A stretch of 8,371 nucleotides of DNA from positions 1 through 8,371 of the forward strand of contig JAEELK010000159.1 of assembly GCA_016282655.1 (NCBI GenBank). The letters run 5' to 3'. Shown here piece by piece: positions 5,957-8,371 of this stretch. The position numbers and the translations under genes are program-made. The notes below the pieces were generated by a model that was not told the DNA's origin, ran no database searches, and saw only the letters and a list, made by a program, of their open reading frames with translations. This stretch comes from Bacillota bacterium (GTDB taxonomy: Bacteria > Bacillota > Clostridia > Peptostreptococcales > Anaerovoracaceae). Every line of letters begins with the position of its first letter. The first letter of the stretch is position 1.

Positions 5957-6661
5957 TCAGTCGACCCGGAGCATGCGGTAGCCGACGCCGATGTGCGTCT
6001 GGATGTACTGCGGCGCCTCGCTGTCCGGCTCGATCTTCTTGCGCAGGGTGGCCATGAAGACCCGCAGGGAGGCGATGTCGTTCTCCCAGCTGCTGCCCCA
6101 GATCTTCTGGGTGATGAAGGTGTGGGTCAGCACCTTGCCGACGTTCTGCGCGAGCAGGCAGAGCAGCTTGTATTCGATGGGCGTCAGATGCAGCTCCTCA
6201 CCGTCCAGATAGGTGCAGCCGGCCGCGTAATCGATCTTCAGGGCGCCGTTGGTGAAGACGGAGCTCTGCTGCGGGGACTCGCTCTGCATGAGGGCGAGGC
6301 GGCGCTGGGTGGCGCGGAGCCGCGCGAGCAGCTCTTCCACGGAGAAGGGCTTGGTCAGGTAATCGTCCGCGCCGGCGTCCAGGGCGGCGATCTTGTCGCT
6401 GTCCTCCGCCCGCGCGCTGATGACGATGATGGGCAGATTGGACCAGCCGCGGATCTTTTCGATGACCTCCGTGCCGTCCATATCCGGCAGGCCCAGGTCC
6501 AGAAGCATGATGTCCGGGTTGTGGGACGAGGCCTCCAGCAGTGCCGCGGCGCCGTTCCGGGCGCTCACGTGGCGGTACTCGTGGGCCTTCAGGGTGGTGC
6601 TGATCAGGTTCAGCACGGGCGGGTCATCCTCGACGACCAGGATCAGGGGCTTGTTATTCAT
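5957..6661 (-). CDS. kdpE: KdpE-type OmpR-family response regulator
   Basis: A complete 234-residue response regulator. The receiver domain (about 5-120) has the acidic pair D12/D13, the phosphoacceptor D55 in MLLDLGLPD, S82 in VISAR and K104 in DDYLTKPF, so all the phosphorylation residues are present. A winged-helix DNA-binding domain (about 135-232) follows, with LTPIEYKLLCLLAQNVGKVLTH, then a KIWGSSWENDIASLRVFMATLRKKIE stretch and the C-terminal hairpin THIGVGYRM. The TPIEYKLL...VGKVLTH and WG...LRVFMATLRKKIE patterns are those of KdpE, which is phosphorylated by KdpD and activates the kdp potassium-uptake operon. The ATG at 6661 overlaps the end of kdpD, with GAGG (6671-6674) 9 bases upstream. 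No kdpFABC target is visible in the window. Confidence 0.93.
   Translation of the reverse strand: MNNKPLILVVEDDPPVLNLISTTLKAHEYRHVSARNGAAALLEASSHNPDIMLLDLGLPDMDGTEVIEKIRGWSNLPIIVISARAEDSDKIAALDAGADDYLTKPFSVEELLARLRATQRRLALMQSESPQQSSVFTNGALKIDYAAGCTYLDGEELHLTPIEYKLLCLLAQNVGKVLTHTFITQKIWGSSWENDIASLRVFMATLRKKIEPDSEAPQYIQTHIGVGYRMLRVD
6654..6661 (-). other. 8-base kdpD-kdpE gene overlap
   Basis: The minus-strand text ATGAATAA contains both the kdpE start (ATG) and the kdpD stop (TAA). Such an overlap normally couples translation and keeps sensor and regulator in fixed proportion. Confidence 0.9.
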
Positions 6662-8371
6662 GCAGAGCTACCTCGCTTAAAGGAAGGGTGAAGCGGAACT
6701 CGCAGCCATGGGGCGGATTGTCCCGCAGGGAGAGCGTGCCGCCGTGGGCCCGGATGATGGAGCGGCAGAGCGGCAGGCCGAGCCCGAGGCTGCGGCGGCC
6801 GTCCGCGATCGTCTGCCCGCCGGTGAAGAACATCTCGAAGACCTGTTCTTTCAGCGCGTCCGGGATGCCGGGGCCGTCGTCGCAGACGCGGACCAGCGCC
6901 ATGCCGTCCGCCTCGCCCGCGCTGATCCGGATCTCCGAGCCGGGCGGGGTGTATTTTACAGCATTGTTGACCAGATTGATGATGACCTGCAGGATCAGCC
7001 GCGCGTCCATGGAGGCCATGAGCAGGCCGTCGCCGCAGTCCGTGACGATCCGGTGCTCGGAGGCGTGCCGGTCCACGTGGCGCAGGGCTTCCGCGATCAC
7101 TTCCTCCAGGAGCTGGTCCGAGCGCTGCAGGGAAACGCTGCCGTCGCTGATCCGCGTGACGGCCAGCAGGTTCTCGACCAGCGCGTTCAGCCAGTCGGCG
7201 TCGTCCCGGATGTCCCGCAGCATGCGCTCCCGCTCCGCGGGCTCCAGCATCTCCGCGTGCCGCAGCAGGGCATCAGAATTGCCGGAGATGGAGGTGAGAG
7301 GCGTCCGCAGGTCGTGCGAGATGCTCCGCAGCAGATCCGCGCGGAGCTTTTCGTTTTCCGCCAGCACGGCGGCCTCCTCTTTTTCACGGGCGTTCCGGAG
7401 CTTGTCCAGCGCCAGCGCGCTCTCGCCGAGCAGGGAGATGAGGAGGCTGGATTCGAAGGAATCCAAAGGGCGCTCCTTGCAGCGGATGCCGACGACGCCG
7501 TAGGCGCGGTCGTGGCTGCGGATCGCCAGATAGAGCTGCTCCGCGTCCGGAAAATCCTTAGTGCCTCGGCCGGCGTGCGTCCGATTCCGGTAGACCCAGC
7601 GGGCGGCCTCCAGCTCGCGCTCCGGCAGGGCGGCGGCCTGGACGGCTCCCCCGGCGGCTGGAAAGAGCAGCGGCGCCGCGGGGCCGCCGTTTCCGGCGCC
7701 GAAGGCCAGGACGTCCCGCCCGAGGAGCTTTCGGAGCTGATCGGCCGTGATGCTGAGGATCTCGTCCGGCTCGTCCGACTTCTGCAGCAGGGTGTTGCTG
7801 TCCAGCAGGACCTTGGTGCGGAACGCGTCCCGCGCGGAGGCGCGGGCATAGTGCTTCAGCCGGGAAGCGAGCACGAAGGTGAGGATGGAGGCGGCCAGCA
7901 TCACGGCAAAGGTGACCGGATAGCCTGCCGCGTAAGCGCGGAGCGTCATGCGCGGCTCCGTGAAAAAGTAGTTGAAGAGGATGACGCTGGCGAAGGAGCT
8001 GATGACGCCGCAGAGATAGCCCGAGGAGAGGCAGGCGGTCAGCAGCACGCCGAAGACGTAGACGGTGATGATGGTGGCGTCCGTGAAGCCCAGATGCAGG
8101 AAGAGCAGGCCGACGGCGGTGGCGCAGACGAGGATCAGCAGGGTCACGAGCAGATCCTTCAGGGTGGGCCGAAGCGGGATCTCGAAGGAGGATTTTCTTT
8201 CCTGATAGTACAGGCCGGCCTCCGTGTCCGGGATGACGTGGATCTCGAGGCCGGGCGCGAGGTCGATCAGGCGCTCCGTGAGGGCGGGCTTGCTCCAGAA
8301 ATGCCGGCGCTGCGCGCCGCTCCTGCCGATGACGATGCTCGTGACGCCGGACAGGCGCGCGTATTCCGAAA
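6654..8371 (-). CDS. kdpD: KdpD sensor histidine kinase (N-terminus beyond the window)
   Basis: The last 571 residues are visible; the reading frame is open to the right edge, so the gene continues past 8371. Counting visible residues from the edge: 1-50 are the end of the USP-like domain (EYARLSGVTSIVIGRS, WSKPALTERLIDLAPGLEI, HVIPD). About 72-170 hold four closely packed membrane segments. About 180-330 form a GAF-like domain. The dimerisation/phosphoacceptor helix has SISHDLRTPLTSISGN, with the His at 352 (codon 7314-7316). The ATPase domain has the N box NLVNNAVKYTP, the G1 box DDGPGIPD and the G2 box SLGLGLPLCRSI. All kinase motifs are intact. KdpD senses low potassium or envelope stress and phosphorylates KdpE, encoded immediately downstream. 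The missing part should contain the KdpD N-terminal (PF02702) domain. The GTG at 8145-8147 is internal, not a start. Confidence 0.95.
   Translation of the reverse strand, partial: SEYARLSGVTSIVIGRSGAQRRHFWSKPALTERLIDLAPGLEIHVIPDTEAGLYYQERKSSFEIPLRPTLKDLLVTLLILVCATAVGLLFLHLGFTDATIITVYVFGVLLTACLSSGYLCGVISSFASVILFNYFFTEPRMTLRAYAAGYPVTFAVMLAASILTFVLASRLKHYARASARDAFRTKVLLDSNTLLQKSDEPDEILSITADQLRKLLGRDVLAFGAGNGGPAAPLLFPAAGGAVQAAALPERELEAARWVYRNRTHAGRGTKDFPDAEQLYLAIRSHDRAYGVVGIRCKERPLDSFESSLLISLLGESALALDKLRNAREKEEAAVLAENEKLRADLLRSISHDLRTPLTSISGNSDALLRHAEMLEPAERERMLRDIRDDADWLNALVENLLAVTRISDGSVSLQRSDQLLEEVIAEALRHVDRHASEHRIVTDCGDGLLMASMDARLILQVIINLVNNAVKYTPPGSEIRISAGEADGMALVRVCDDGPGIPDALKEQVFEMFFTGGQTIADGRRSLGLGLPLCRSIIRAHGGTLSLRDNPPHGCEFRFTLPLSEVALHE

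Noticed and set aside
5993..7503. Plus-strand open frames opposite kdpE and kdpD
   Set aside because: They are antisense shadows in GC-rich sequence with Arg/Ser-rich or Gln/Gly/Val-rich low-complexity products; the minus strand encodes intact response-regulator and kinase motifs.
8145..8147. GTG as the start of a shortened KdpD
   Set aside because: The frame remains open to the window edge and encodes clear KdpD USP-like sequence (WSKPALTERLIDLAP, HVIPD) upstream of this codon.

Overview
The window looks like chromosomal DNA from a GC-rich member of the Bacillota, most likely a gut-type Clostridia/Eubacteriales lineage. The clues are strong purine-rich Shine-Dalgarno sites, sigma-A-like promoters, a CmpB-type (PF06541) membrane protein, a Clostridia-style KdpD whose second glycine box reads SLGLGL, and a TetR / secreted coiled-coil / MMPL arrangement seen in Firmicutes. 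No genus can be named from the sequence alone. There are no RNA genes, insertion sequences, CRISPR arrays or phage genes.

Left part (1-4956): the first 39 codons of a TetR-family repressor run leftward off the window. A short divergent control region (120-261) follows, then a two-gene rightward operon. The first gene encodes an 836-residue exported coiled-coil protein. The second encodes a 723-residue MMPL/RND-type transporter, beginning 12 bases after the first gene stops. The control region is compact: an inverted repeat ATTGAC...GTCAAT whose two arms also serve as the -35 boxes of two overlapping, oppositely directed promoters. A nested stem-loop follows at the predicted 5' end of the operon mRNA and touches its Shine-Dalgarno site. 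The simplest reading is an autoregulated efflux/export module in which the TetR protein represses itself and the operon until a ligand, perhaps a substrate of the transporter, releases it.

Middle (4957-5046): a strong hairpin with A and T tracts on its two sides serves as a shared terminator between the convergent MMPL gene and the leftward gene on the other side.

Right part (5047-8371, all leftward): kdpD (its N-terminal domain lies beyond the right edge), kdpE overlapping it by 8 bases, and a CmpB-family membrane protein with its own extended -10 promoter in the 100-150 base gap behind kdpE. KdpD/KdpE form a sensor kinase and response regulator pair that classically controls potassium uptake. 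No kdpFABC gene is visible, so the target of the pair must lie outside the window or be different. The CmpB-like gene may be read both from its own promoter and by read-through from kdpDE.

The most noteworthy elements are the uncharacterised secreted coiled-coil partner of the MMPL transporter, with an alanine-rich, internally repeated insert, and the unusually tight promoter/operator/leader design in front of it.
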